Positions 1 through 5,923 of a stretch of 6,986 bases of DNA are shown in pieces. Origin of the DNA: JAKAGZ01 sp964412105 (lineage in GTDB: Bacteria > Bacteroidota > Ignavibacteria > Ignavibacteriales > Ignavibacteriaceae); NCBI GenBank assembly GCA_964412105.1, contig CAYPNM010000092.1, positions 1-6,986 on the forward strand, given 5' to 3'. Under the pieces are notes generated by a model, which was not told where the DNA came from, searched no databases, and was given only the letters and a program-made list of their open reading frames with translations. The first letter of the stretch is position 1, and the number at the start of each line of letters is the position of its first letter. The translations under genes were made by a program, and so were the position numbers.

Positions 1-1212
1 ATTCAGCAGCAGGCAATTCCCCTGATCCTGGAAAGAAAGGACATCCTCGGATGTGCACAAACCGGTACGGGTAAAACTGCCGCATTTGCAATTCCTATTT
101 TGCAAATACTCAGCGAAGAGGTAAAAAGTAATAAATCATACGGATTTTCGCGCAGACAAGGGAAAGGAAAAACTATCAAGGCATTGGTTATAACTCCGAC
201 AAGAGAACTTGCAGTACAGGTAAGCGAAAGCTTCAGCACTTATGGAAAGCATACCGGATTAAAGAACACGGTCGTTTACGGAGGCGTTTCTCAAAGGAAC
301 CAGACTGATAAATTAAGACAGGGAGTTGATATTCTTATTGCCACGCCGGGCAGACTTCTCGATCTGGTAAATCAGCGTTATATAAATCTATCTCAAATAA
401 AAATGCTTGTGCTTGACGAAGCCGATAGAATGCTTGATATGGGGTTTATTAATGATATAAAGAAGATAATTGAAATTATTCCGGCAAACAGGCAGACGCT
501 CTTTTTTTCGGCAACTATGCCTGCAGAAATTGTAAAACTTGCCAATACTATTTTAACAAATCCGGTAAATATTCATATAGCGCCCCAGTCAAAAACTGTT
601 GAGGTCATAAAACAGGCGGTTTATTTTGTATCGAGACCGGATAAAAAGAACCTGTTGATACATCTTTTGAAAGATGAGAACATTCCATCAGCACTTGTAT
701 TTACAAGAACAAAACGAGGTGCGGATTCCGTCACTAAATTCTTAAATGCCTCAAAAATACACGCTGCCGCTATACACGGCAATAAATCACAGGTCGCAAG
801 GCAGCAGGCATTAAATAATTTCAAATCCCGCAGAACAAGGGTACTGGTTGCAACGGACATTGCCGCGAGAGGAATTGATATAGATAGTTTATCTCACGTA
901 TTTAATTTTGATATCCCGGATCAGTCTGAAACATATATACACAGAATCGGACGTACCGGAAGAGCGGGACTGGGCGGAACAGCTCTTTCATTTTGTGACT
1001 CTGAGGAAAGAAGTTATCTGCGAGATATAAACAGGCTGATTAAAAATTCAATCCCTGTAATTGAGGATCATCCATTTAATCCGGGCGAAATGGAAAATAA
1101 TAGTATAGAAATCCCGTATAAAAAATTCAGATCTCCAAACAGATCAGGTTCGTTCCGGAATTCAAAAAATTCCGGTAAGAGGCGCTATAGAAAATCATCG
1201 AAGAAATGGTGA
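1..1212 (+). CDS. rhlE: DEAD-box ATP-dependent RNA helicase, RhlE type (5' end cut by window)
   Basis: ATP-dependent RNA helicase of superfamily 2, which unwinds RNA duplexes in the cytoplasm in ribosome assembly, RNA decay or cold adaptation. The reading frame is open from base 1 and gives 403 residues. The first residues, IQQQAIP, are the end of the Q motif, so only about 25-30 N-terminal residues are missing. In order are motif I AQTGTGKT (residues 19-26), Ia PTRELA (66-71), GG (94-95), TPGR (115-118), II DEAD (139-142), III SAT (170-172), IV LVFTRT (232-237), V ATDIAARGID (284-293) and VI HRIGRTGR (314-321). All catalytic motifs are intact. The C-terminal tail of about 35 residues is short, basic and Ser/Arg/Lys-rich, as in RhlE-type proteins, and probably binds RNA. 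No terminator with a T-run is visible directly after the stop. The family is certain; the RhlE subgroup is likely rather than proven. Confidence 0.95.
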   Translation: MQQQAIPLILERKDILGCAQTGTGKTAAFAIPILQILSEEVKSNKSYGFSRRQGKGKTIKALVITPTRELAVQVSESFSTYGKHTGLKNTVVYGGVSQRNQTDKLRQGVDILIATPGRLLDLVNQRYINLSQIKMLVLDEADRMLDMGFINDIKKIIEIIPANRQTLFFSATMPAEIVKLANTILTNPVNIHIAPQSKTVEVIKQAVYFVSRPDKKNLLIHLLKDENIPSALVFTRTKRGADSVTKFLNASKIHAAAIHGNKSQVARQQALNNFKSRRTRVLVATDIAARGIDIDSLSHVFNFDIPDQSETYIHRIGRTGRAGLGGTALSFCDSEERSYLRDINRLIKNSIPVIEDHPFNPGEMENNSIEIPYKKFRSPNRSGSFRNSKNSGKRRYRKSSKKW

Positions 1213-1362
1213 TACGCCCTGTTCAATAGGAATTTCACTTATTCCTGCAATTCCATTTAGCAGGTTTGTTTCCGTAAAAAGATTTGAAAACCAATTATCG
1301 GTCTAATTAAAATATGATTGCATCTGACCTGCCGGCTCTTAAATTTCATACCTGCATCACCC

Positions 1363-1380
1363 AAATGGATTAATCCATTT
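1363..1380. promoter_or_regulatory. Perfect 18-bp palindrome
   Basis: AAATGGATTAATCCATTT is its own reverse complement over all 18 bases and is followed by TTT (1381-1383). As DNA it could be a binding site for a dimeric regulator about 125 bp upstream of the radical SAM start. As RNA it folds into a 7-bp stem with a TTAA loop followed by a short U run, which would make it a weak terminator for the helicase. The stem is AT-rich, so neither role is secure. Confidence 0.4.
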
Positions 1381-1430
1381 TTTAGCCGTTAATATCTTTC
1401 TTACTGTAAATACATTTCATATCTTTATAG

Positions 1431-1443
1431 CCAGGTAACCTGG
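1431..1443. promoter_or_regulatory. 13-bp dyad CCAGGT-A-ACCTGG
   Basis: Two perfect 6-base arms flank a single A. The site lies 64 bp before the start codon of the first radical SAM gene, a position suited to an operator or activator site. A one-base centre cannot form an RNA hairpin over its full length, so a DNA-binding role is the more likely reading. The cognate regulator is not in the window. Confidence 0.35.
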
Positions 1444-1507
1444 TAAGAGAACATCGTAGAGCCTGCTATTAATTTTATTTTTAATCATCAACAAGGTAGC
1501 CCCTATC

Positions 1508-2857
1508 ATGAATCAGCCCTTAAAAATCGGTATAGTTGATCTCGTATCAAAAAAACGCGCCACTAATTTGTATTCGCGAATAATGAACGCAAACCTCGCC
1601 AGCATAATGCCGCAGGTAGTCGGAGTATGGTGTGAAGAAGAAGGACATGATGTAAGCTATCTATGTTATACAGGTAAAGAGGACCTGTTTAACGAGCTTC
1701 CCTTTGATGCAGACCTGGTATTTATCTGCGCATTTACAGAATCGTCATTGACAGCCTATGCAATAAGTACGCTGTTGCGCTCAAAGGGCGCAGTTACAGT
1801 TATTGGAGGACCGCACGCACGCTGCTACCCTGAAGATGCATTGAATTATTTCGACTATGTAGTCGGCTTTACGGACAAAAGTATTATTGAAAAAATTTTA
1901 TACGACTGCTCTCCTCACAATCCTGTGGGAATATTTTTAAGTTCTGATAGGCAGCCATCATCACTCCCTGGAGTAAAGGAACGCTGGAAATTTATCGAAC
2001 CCACATTAAAAAAAGCACCGTTGATAAAAATGGTCCCCATGCTCGGAAGTTTGGGCTGTCCTTATACCTGCAGCTTCTGCATTGACGCAACTGTTGCTTA
2101 TCAGCCTTTGGATTTTGAAGTTATGAAAGAAGATTTAAATTTTTTGCTCACTAAATATAAAAGGCCTCTTGTCGGATGGCACGATCCTAATTTCGGAATA
2201 CGGTTTAACGATTATATGAATGCGATTGAAGAGGCAATTCCGGCGAACAGCATAGACTTTATTGCCGAAAGCAGTTTGTCGCTTTTATCTGAACCGCACG
2301 TTAAGCGCCTGAAAAGGAACGGGTTCGGCGCAATGCTTCCGGGAATAGAATCGTGGTTNNNNNNNNNNNNNNNNNNNNNNNNNNNNNNNNNNNNNNNNNN
2401 NNNNNNNNNNNNNNNNNNNNNNNNNNNNNNNNNNNNNNNNNNNNNNNNNNNNNNNNNNGATAATAATCACGCAATGAATGTAAAACCGCTGAACTATTCA
2501 TGGCCTGAGTTTTATTCGCAGGTAATCGGTCTCGGCGAACATACTTTTGCGTGGAAAGCAATTACTAAACGCATGATTGCGACTAAAGCATTTATCCCGC
2601 GATGGATGAATGTAGTTCGTGCAATATCGGCTGAAGGTTTCGGAAGGGTCAGGTATAATAAAATGATACTGGAGCAGCTCAATTCAGATGTTAAATTCCG
2701 CGATTATTTTGAACAGGAAACTACGGAGCTTCCGCAGATCTATTCCGATACTATAAAAGCAGATCTTGGACCTTTGTGGGAGTGGCTGCCCGATGGGGCG
2801 ATATACCACGACCATAATGCATATCTGAAATCAGATATGGAGCGCATTGCCGTATAA
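1508..2857 (+). CDS. B12-binding-type radical SAM protein (interrupted by assembly gap)
   Basis: Radical SAM enzyme with an N-terminal cobalamin-binding-like domain; substrate unknown. Residues 1-140 form the Rossmann-like part, with CEEEGHDV (42-49) and GGPHA (100-104). No DxHxxG motif is present, as is common in this class, so any cobalamin would bind base-off without the usual His ligand. The radical SAM cluster motif GCPYTCSFC supplies Cys184, Cys188 and Cys191 for the 4Fe-4S cluster. The barrel continues to a GIES motif just before the gap. After the gap there are 132 residues of C-terminal domain including RWMNVVRAISAEGFGR and an end rich in WEWLPDGA and DHNAYLKS. The GTP-free start at ATG 1508 has a weak AAGG (1493-1496) upstream. 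It is followed after 31 bp by a second radical SAM gene on the same strand. I recognise the domain architecture but not a characterised member. The length given includes 100 placeholder bases and is not the true length. Confidence 0.88.
   Translation: MNQPLKIGIVDLVSKKRATNLYSRIMNANLASIMPQVVGVWCEEEGHDVSYLCYTGKEDLFNELPFDADLVFICAFTESSLTAYAISTLLRSKGAVTVIGGPHARCYPEDALNYFDYVVGFTDKSIIEKILYDCSPHNPVGIFLSSDRQPSSLPGVKERWKFIEPTLKKAPLIKMVPMLGSLGCPYTCSFCIDATVAYQPLDFEVMKEDLNFLLTKYKRPLVGWHDPNFGIRFNDYMNAIEEAIPANSIDFIAESSLSLLSEPHVKRLKRNGFGAMLPGIESWXXXXXXXXXXXXXXXXXXXXXXXXXXXXXXXXXXDNNHAMNVKPLNYSWPEFYSQVIGLGEHTFAWKAITKRMIATKAFIPRWMNVVRAISAEGFGRVRYNKMILEQLNSDVKFRDYFEQETTELPQIYSDTIKADLGPLWEWLPDGAIYHDHNAYLKSDMERIAV
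2359..2458. other. Assembly gap of exactly 100 N inside the radical SAM gene
   Basis: Exactly 100 N, the conventional placeholder for a gap of unknown length. The reading frame happens to match on both sides, but this means nothing because the true length is unknown. The sequence before the gap stops at the GIES strand of the radical SAM barrel and the sequence after it is already C-terminal domain, so the last barrel strands lie in the gap. Confidence 0.98.
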
Positions 2858-2888
2858 GACAGTTAATTAAATATCTTATGAGGAATAA

Positions 2889-4367
2889 ATGAATATTCTG
2901 TTGGTTTATCCGAAATACCCGGATACATTCTGGAGCTTTAGACACGCCTTAAAGTTTGTTTCCAAGAAAGCAAGTTTTCCACCGCTGGGACTTTTAACGG
3001 TCGCAGCAATGCTTCCCCGTGAATGGAATAAAAAATTAATTGATATGAACGCGGATGATTTGAAGGACGATGATATTATCCGGGCAGATTATGTATTTAT
3101 CAGCGCTATGTCAATCCAGAGCGATTCTACAGATCAGGTTATAGAAAGATGCAGAAACCTGAACACAAAGATTGTAGCCGGCGGACCATTATTTACCAGC
3201 AGCCCGGAACTTTACAGCGATGTGGATCACCTGGTGTTGAATGAAGCGGAGATAACCCTGCCTCGCTTTTTGCAGGATTTGTCCCGTGGAGAGCCCCTAA
3301 AAAAATACACAACAGAAGATTGGGCGGAAATTACAACCACTCCACTTCCGCAATGGGATCTGATAAGAATGAAAAACTACAGCTCAATGAACGTTCAATA
3401 TTCCCGTGGATGTCCTTATGACTGCGATTTTTGCGATATTACGGTGCTCTACGGCAGAAGACCCCGCACCAAATCAAAAGAGCAGGTAATTGCCGAACTG
3501 GATACATTATATTACTCCGGCTGGCGCGGACCGGTCTTTTTTGTTGACGATAACTTTATCGGCAATAAGGTAAAACTGAAAAAAGAAATACTCCCCGCAA
3601 TTGCAGAGTGGATGGATAAAAGAAAAAGTCCCTTCTTTCTGAATACCGAAGCTTCAATTAATCTTGCCGACGATGATAATCTTATGAAACTTATGGTCAG
3701 GGCCGGGTTTGAAGCGGTGTTTATCGGCATAGAATCTCCTAATGAAGAAAGTCTTGTTGAGTGTAATAAAAATCAGAACAGGAACCGTGACCTTATTTCA
3801 AGCATAAAGAGAATTCAGGATTTCGGACTTGAGGTCCAGGGCGGATTTATCGTCGGGTTTGATAATGATCCCCCTTCAATATTCGAAAAGCTGACAAACT
3901 TTATCCAGGAAAGCGGAATTGTAACTGCAATGGTCGGATTGTTAAACGCCCCGAAAGGAACAAAATTACAGAAGAGACTGGAAAATGAAGGAAGACTTTT
4001 AAAGGACTTTACCGGCAACAATACCGACTTCTCAATTAATTTCATTCCGCAAATGAGTCATAAAACATTACTGGATGGATACAAAAAGATCCTTGATAAG
4101 ATTTACTCGCCGCAATATTATTATGAACGCGTAACCAGGTTCTTAAAGGATTTCAAACCTAAGAAGAAAGTGTTTCATCTTAATATGAGTTATATACTCG
4201 CATTATTTAAATCAATGTACAGACTGGGACTGTTGGGCGAGGAAAGGATCTACTACTGGAAATTATTTTTCTGGTCGCTCTTTCGTAAACCACGGCTGTT
4301 TTCACTGGCAATACTTTTTACCATCTATGGATTTCATTTCAGAAGGATATCCAGCAGCTTGTCCTGA
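2889..4367 (+). CDS. B12-binding radical SAM protein with DUF4070-type C-terminus
   Basis: A 492-residue cobalamin-type radical SAM enzyme. The N-terminal B12-binding-like domain (about 1-145) opens with MNILLVYPKYP and has the PPLGLLTVAAMLP helix (31-43), a DMN (52-54) and GGP (98-100). The cluster motif RGCPYDCDFC gives Cys175, Cys179 and Cys182. The rest of the barrel includes the VDDNFIGN strand, IGIES and a GGFIVGFD strand. The C-terminal third matches the DUF4070 pattern, the architecture shared with the hopanoid C-2 methylase HpnP. The last 70 residues are rich in aromatic and hydrophobic residues alternating with basic ones, which suggests peripheral membrane association. The start at 2889 is set by TGAGG (2879-2883) five bases upstream. 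Most DUF4070 proteins have no known substrate, and no squalene or hopanoid gene is in view, so HpnP function should not be assumed. Probably co-transcribed with the gene before it. Confidence 0.93.
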   Translation: MNILLVYPKYPDTFWSFRHALKFVSKKASFPPLGLLTVAAMLPREWNKKLIDMNADDLKDDDIIRADYVFISAMSIQSDSTDQVIERCRNLNTKIVAGGPLFTSSPELYSDVDHLVLNEAEITLPRFLQDLSRGEPLKKYTTEDWAEITTTPLPQWDLIRMKNYSSMNVQYSRGCPYDCDFCDITVLYGRRPRTKSKEQVIAELDTLYYSGWRGPVFFVDDNFIGNKVKLKKEILPAIAEWMDKRKSPFFLNTEASINLADDDNLMKLMVRAGFEAVFIGIESPNEESLVECNKNQNRNRDLISSIKRIQDFGLEVQGGFIVGFDNDPPSIFEKLTNFIQESGIVTAMVGLLNAPKGTKLQKRLENEGRLLKDFTGNNTDFSINFIPQMSHKTLLDGYKKILDKIYSPQYYYERVTRFLKDFKPKKKVFHLNMSYILALFKSMYRLGLLGEERIYYWKLFFWSLFRKPRLFSLAILFTIYGFHFRRISSSLS

Positions 4368-4508
4368 AGCTGATTTACAGCTACCCCGATACTCCTCAAT
4401 TAATCAGGGGCAGGCATATTTCCTGGTGAGAAATGGTTTAAGGGCTTCTTCGCGAAGGCATTACATTAACGCACAATATGCAGTTAAAACTATATTCAGA
4501 TCGTCAAA

Positions 4509-4730
4509 TCAGCCGGCCGGGATTTCTATGGAACCGGTTTTCCCCCCGACTCTTGCTAATTCAGCAGACTTGAGGTCTTTAAAGTTTATTGAATCCAGTT
4601 CAAATATAGTATCGTCGTCTCTCATCGTAAATGAAATTGCATTCCCTCGGGCATCGTAATTAACTTTTTTGATCCCGTCTCTGGCAATCCTTTTTTTAAT
4701 TCCGCTGAAATTATCTAATGTTATTTTCAT
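4509..4730 (-). CDS. Small hypothetical protein, 73 aa
   Basis: Not recognised. The product is 73 residues, charged, with alternating Lys/Arg and Asp/Glu. It starts MKITLDNFSG, has an RDDDTIFELD stretch in the middle and ends in EIPAG. No signal peptide, membrane segment or Cys pair is visible, so it is probably a soluble cytoplasmic protein with a small beta-rich fold. ATG at 4730 has no clear Shine-Dalgarno sequence, which is not unusual in Bacteroidota-like genomes. It lies 75 bp downstream of the RRM gene on the same strand, with that gene's terminator between them. It is therefore either expressed by read-through or from a promoter overlapping the terminator. The opposite strand is also open here, but that product has low-complexity Ser/Ala composition and looks like a shadow. 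I rate this gene as more likely real than not. Confidence 0.55.
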   Translation of the reverse strand: MKITLDNFSGIKKRIARDGIKKVNYDARGNAISFTMRDDDTIFELDSINFKDLKSAELARVGGKTGSIEIPAG

Positions 4731-4751
4731 ATATAATTGCTATTAAAATAA

Positions 4752-4775
4752 AAGGTGCCTAAAATTTGGCACCTT
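4752..4775 (-). terminator. Rho-independent terminator after the RRM gene
   Basis: An 8-bp perfect stem, AAGGTGCC (4752-4759) with GGCACCTT (4768-4775), and an 8-base AT loop. On the - strand the second arm is followed by a T-rich run (TTATTTTAAT), giving the classic GC stem plus U tract. It sits 30 bp past the RRM stop codon. The + strand side has no T run, so it works in one direction. Confidence 0.85.
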
Positions 4776-4805
4776 CACTTATTGAAACAAACTCAAAATA
4801 TCTTT

Positions 4806-5057
4806 TTAGTCTCTTTGCGTAGCTTGATTGACTACGATTTTCCTGCCTTCGATTTCTGAATTGTTTAATGCTGCTAAAGCACTGCTAGCATCAGAAGAAT
4901 TCTCCATTTCCACAAATCCAAAACCTCTGGATCTACCTGTTCCACGATCAGTTATAATCTTAGCTGAAATAACCTTTCCGTGTCCTTCAAAAGTCTTCTG
5001 TAATAATGCGTCCGTTACCGACCACGGTAATGAACCTACAAATAATTTAGTACCCAC
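4806..5057 (-). CDS. RRM-domain RNA-binding protein, 83 aa
   Basis: A single RNA recognition motif with almost nothing else, the usual form of bacterial RRM proteins, some of which are cold-induced in cyanobacteria. RNP2 is LFVGSL (residues 5-10) and RNP1 is RGFGFVEM (44-51), with Phe46 and Phe48 as the RNA-stacking aromatics. The basic loop DRGTGRSRG (37-45) precedes RNP1 as in canonical RRMs. The glycine-rich C-terminal tail seen in some relatives is absent; the protein ends at the last beta strand plus QATQRD. The start is GTG at 5057; an in-frame TAA lies directly before it, so translation cannot begin further upstream. AGGTG on the - strand 7 bases before the start serves as ribosome site. 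Transcription likely comes from the divergent region at 5058-5323 and ends at the terminator at 4752-4775. A role in RNA chaperoning is inferred from the family. Confidence 0.93.
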   Translation of the reverse strand: MGTKLFVGSLPWSVTDALLQKTFEGHGKVISAKIITDRGTGRSRGFGFVEMENSSDASSALAALNNSEIEGRKIVVNQATQRD

Positions 5058-5088
5058 TTATAACACCTGTAAAAAAAATAAATAATTT

Positions 5089-5103
5089 CCGAAATAATTT
5101 CGG
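5089..5103. promoter_or_regulatory. Inverted repeat CCGAAAT-A-ATTTCGG
   Basis: Two perfect 7-base arms around a central A, 32 bp upstream of the RRM start codon. This is a size and symmetry typical of a dimeric regulator site and lies within the RRM gene's leader or promoter. The right arm overlaps one of the TTCGGT elements. Confidence 0.4.
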
Positions 5104-5260
5104 TTATGTCATAATAGGTATAATACGCGTCAATACCTAATTATATCTGATATAATCAGGGTAATTCGGTTGTTCTTAATAATGACTTAAAAATTGTTTG
5201 AGAGTAATCGAATATGCCGATACCTTTTTAAATACTTAGGATTACAACTATTAATTCGGT
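5099..5260 (+). repeat. Three copies of TTCGGT in the divergent region
   Basis: TTCGGT occurs on the same strand at 5099-5104, 5165-5170 and 5255-5260. The last two extend to an identical 9-mer, TAATTCGGT (5162-5170 and 5252-5260), and all three are followed by a TGT-containing stretch (TATGTC, TGTTC, ATGTTA). They may be binding sites for one regulator. Chance is not excluded. Confidence 0.35.
5115..5139. promoter_or_regulatory. Inverted repeat TAGGTAT-N11-ATACCTA overlapping a -10-like box
   Basis: Perfect 7-base arms at 5115-5121 and 5133-5139 with an 11-bp spacer, so the arm centres are 18 bp apart. The left arm overlaps the TATAAT at 5119-5124. It may be an operator. A smaller dyad, CTGAT-ATA-ATCAG, follows at 5147-5159 and encloses the second TATAAT. 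Confidence 0.35.
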
Positions 5261-5286
5261 ATGTTACAACAAAAGGAGCATCTACA

Positions 5287-5301
5287 ATGGATTGCGCCTG
5301 A
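5287..5301 (+). other. Leader mini-ORF M-D-C-A with its own ribosome site
   Basis: ATG at 5287 reads M-D-C-A and stops at TGA (5299-5301). AGGAG at 5274-5278 is the strongest Shine-Dalgarno sequence near the following gene and lies 8 bases before this ATG, not before the main start. The mini-ORF is out of frame with the gene at 5324 and ends 22 bases before it. It could tie translation of the main gene to this leader, or be incidental. Confidence 0.3.
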
Positions 5302-5323
5302 TTTATTATAAAAGGCTTAATAA

Positions 5324-5728
5324 ATGGAATATACAGTTAATTACAGCACGAGCAAAAAGATAATTGAGATAAAGAATGAGGGACGTCTGAATTTCCAGAA
5401 AGCCAGTCAATACTCCATTGAAGCAACAAAACTTGCTCACCTCCATAATTGTAATAAATATTTAATCGACCACACGGATACCATGCTCGAACGCGGTTTG
5501 TATAAATTGCATACGGATGGTGCTGCACTCGAAAATTTCGGATTTAAAAGCACGGATCGGGTAGCTATCATAATTTCAAGTTCGGAAGAGGAGCAATCCT
5601 TGAATGATAAAGCCATAAATGCGGCAAGGTGGTGCGACATAAAATATTTTACTGCACTTAGAAAAGCTGAAAGTTGGCTGACAAAAAATAATAACCACAC
5701 TCCGGACGAACAGAATAATCAGAAATAA
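5324..5728 (+). CDS. STAS/SpoIIAA-like domain protein, 134 aa
   Basis: A small soluble protein resembling the SpoIIAA-like (STAS/SEC14-type) family found widely in Bacteroidota; its partner is unknown. The strand-helix pattern fits: an opening strand YTVNYSTSKKIIEIKNEG, a helix around FQKASQYSIEATKLA (24-38), a buried strand KYLIDHTDT (45-53), a strand VAIIIS (80-85) and a closing WCDIKYFTALRKAESWL (103-119), where the last part matches the family's typical end helix. There is no Ser in a classic phospho-acceptor DSSG context, so a partner-switching role like that of SpoIIAA is not supported. The last 15 residues are a polar Asn/Gln-rich tail. ATG 5324 follows AAAGG (5311-5315) by 8 bases, and an in-frame TAA directly before the ATG fixes it as the earliest start. 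The gene stands alone between its divergent promoter region and its own terminator. Confidence 0.72.
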   Translation: MEYTVNYSTSKKIIEIKNEGRLNFQKASQYSIEATKLAHLHNCNKYLIDHTDTMLERGLYKLHTDGAALENFGFKSTDRVAIIISSSEEEQSLNDKAINAARWCDIKYFTALRKAESWLTKNNNHTPDEQNNQK

Positions 5729-5745
5729 TCGCCACTGTTTAATGT

Positions 5746-5779
5746 ATAACCCGGCTCAAAAGAGGTGGGTTATTTTTTT
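5746..5779 (+). terminator. Rho-independent terminator after the STAS-like gene
   Basis: Arms ATAACCC (5746-5752) and GGGTTAT (5767-5773) pair over 7 bp. A further CTC/GAG pairing within the loop closes an AAAA tetraloop across a 2x2 internal loop. A run of seven T (5773-5779) follows directly. The hairpin starts 17 bp past the stop codon. Confidence 0.9.
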
Positions 5780-5854
5780 GCATTTCCGCTGCAATCTTCG
5801 GCTAATGGGGATCTAAAAAAATAAATCCTGAAACTTAGAATTATACCTTAATCC

Positions 5855-5876
5855 CCTTTTCAACATTATGAGAAGG
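5855..5876. terminator. Weak hairpin downstream of the FolE2-like gene
   Basis: CCTTTTCA (5855-5862) and TGAGAAGG (5869-5876) form an 8-bp stem with one G-T wobble around a 6-base loop. It lies 48 bp past the end of the - strand FolE2-like gene. No T run follows on the - strand, so it is only a candidate 3' end signal. The 195 bp between 5729 and 5923 hold no gene. Confidence 0.25.
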
Positions 5877-5923
5877 TGAATAAAAAGCCTGGTTTACTAA
5901 TAGTTATAATGTAATTTCAGAAG

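Larger units (their letters stand above)
1213..1507. other. Intergenic spacer between helicase and radical SAM operon
   Basis: A 295-bp AT-rich stretch with no convincing gene. It holds two dyads, at 1363-1380 and 1431-1443, listed separately. A loose sigma-70-like pair, TTGAAA (1284-1289) and TAAAAT (1308-1313) with an 18-bp spacer, could drive the radical SAM genes, but in sequence this AT-rich such matches are cheap. The radical SAM promoter should lie in here because the spacing to the helicase is too wide for simple co-transcription. Confidence 0.5.
5058..5323. promoter_or_regulatory. Divergent promoter region between RRM gene and STAS-like gene
   Basis: A 266-bp AT-rich region that must hold both divergent promoters. 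Perfect TATAAT hexamers occur on the + strand at 5119-5124 and 5151-5156, and on the - strand at 5145-5140. None has a convincing TTGACA partner at 17 bp, so they are candidates only. The region also holds three inverted repeats between 5089 and 5159 and three TTCGGT elements, listed separately. The leader of the + strand gene contains a ribosome site and a four-residue mini-ORF at 5287-5301. Confidence 0.6.

Noticed and set aside
1195..1302. A stop-to-stop open frame on the - strand (34 codons, including NLFTETNLLNG and SEIPIEQGVSPF) overlapping the helicase end and the spacer.
   Set aside because: The residues look protein-like, but there is no ATG, GTG or TTG start, no ribosome site and an in-frame stop directly upstream. 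It could be a gene remnant; a protein search would decide. Too short to annotate.
4368..4382. Small hairpin AGCTG-ATTTA-CAGCT directly after the second radical SAM gene.
   Set aside because: Only 5 bp and no T run follows, so it is not a credible terminator.
4448..4457. 10-bp palindrome CTTCGCGAAG in the gap between the radical SAM and 73-aa genes.
   Set aside because: Short, away from any promoter position and not part of a hairpin with a T run.
4327..4659. A 110-residue + strand open frame overlapping the end of the second radical SAM gene.
   Set aside because: It overlaps the radical SAM C-terminus out of frame and lies antisense to the 73-aa gene; its composition is Ser/Ala/Pro-rich without family features. 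Treated as a shadow frame.
4828..5085. An 85-residue + strand open frame antisense to the RRM gene.
   Set aside because: The - strand frame encodes a clear RRM with RNP1 and RNP2, so the + strand frame is a shadow.
5437..5700. An 87-residue - strand open frame antisense to the STAS-like gene, with a hydrophobic start.
   Set aside because: The + strand frame has a ribosome site, a fitting fold pattern and its own terminator; the antisense frame has none of these.
5807..5856. Inverted repeat GGGGAT / ATCCCC separated by 38 bases.
   Set aside because: Arms of only 6 bp with a long AT-rich loop; not convincing as a terminator or operator.
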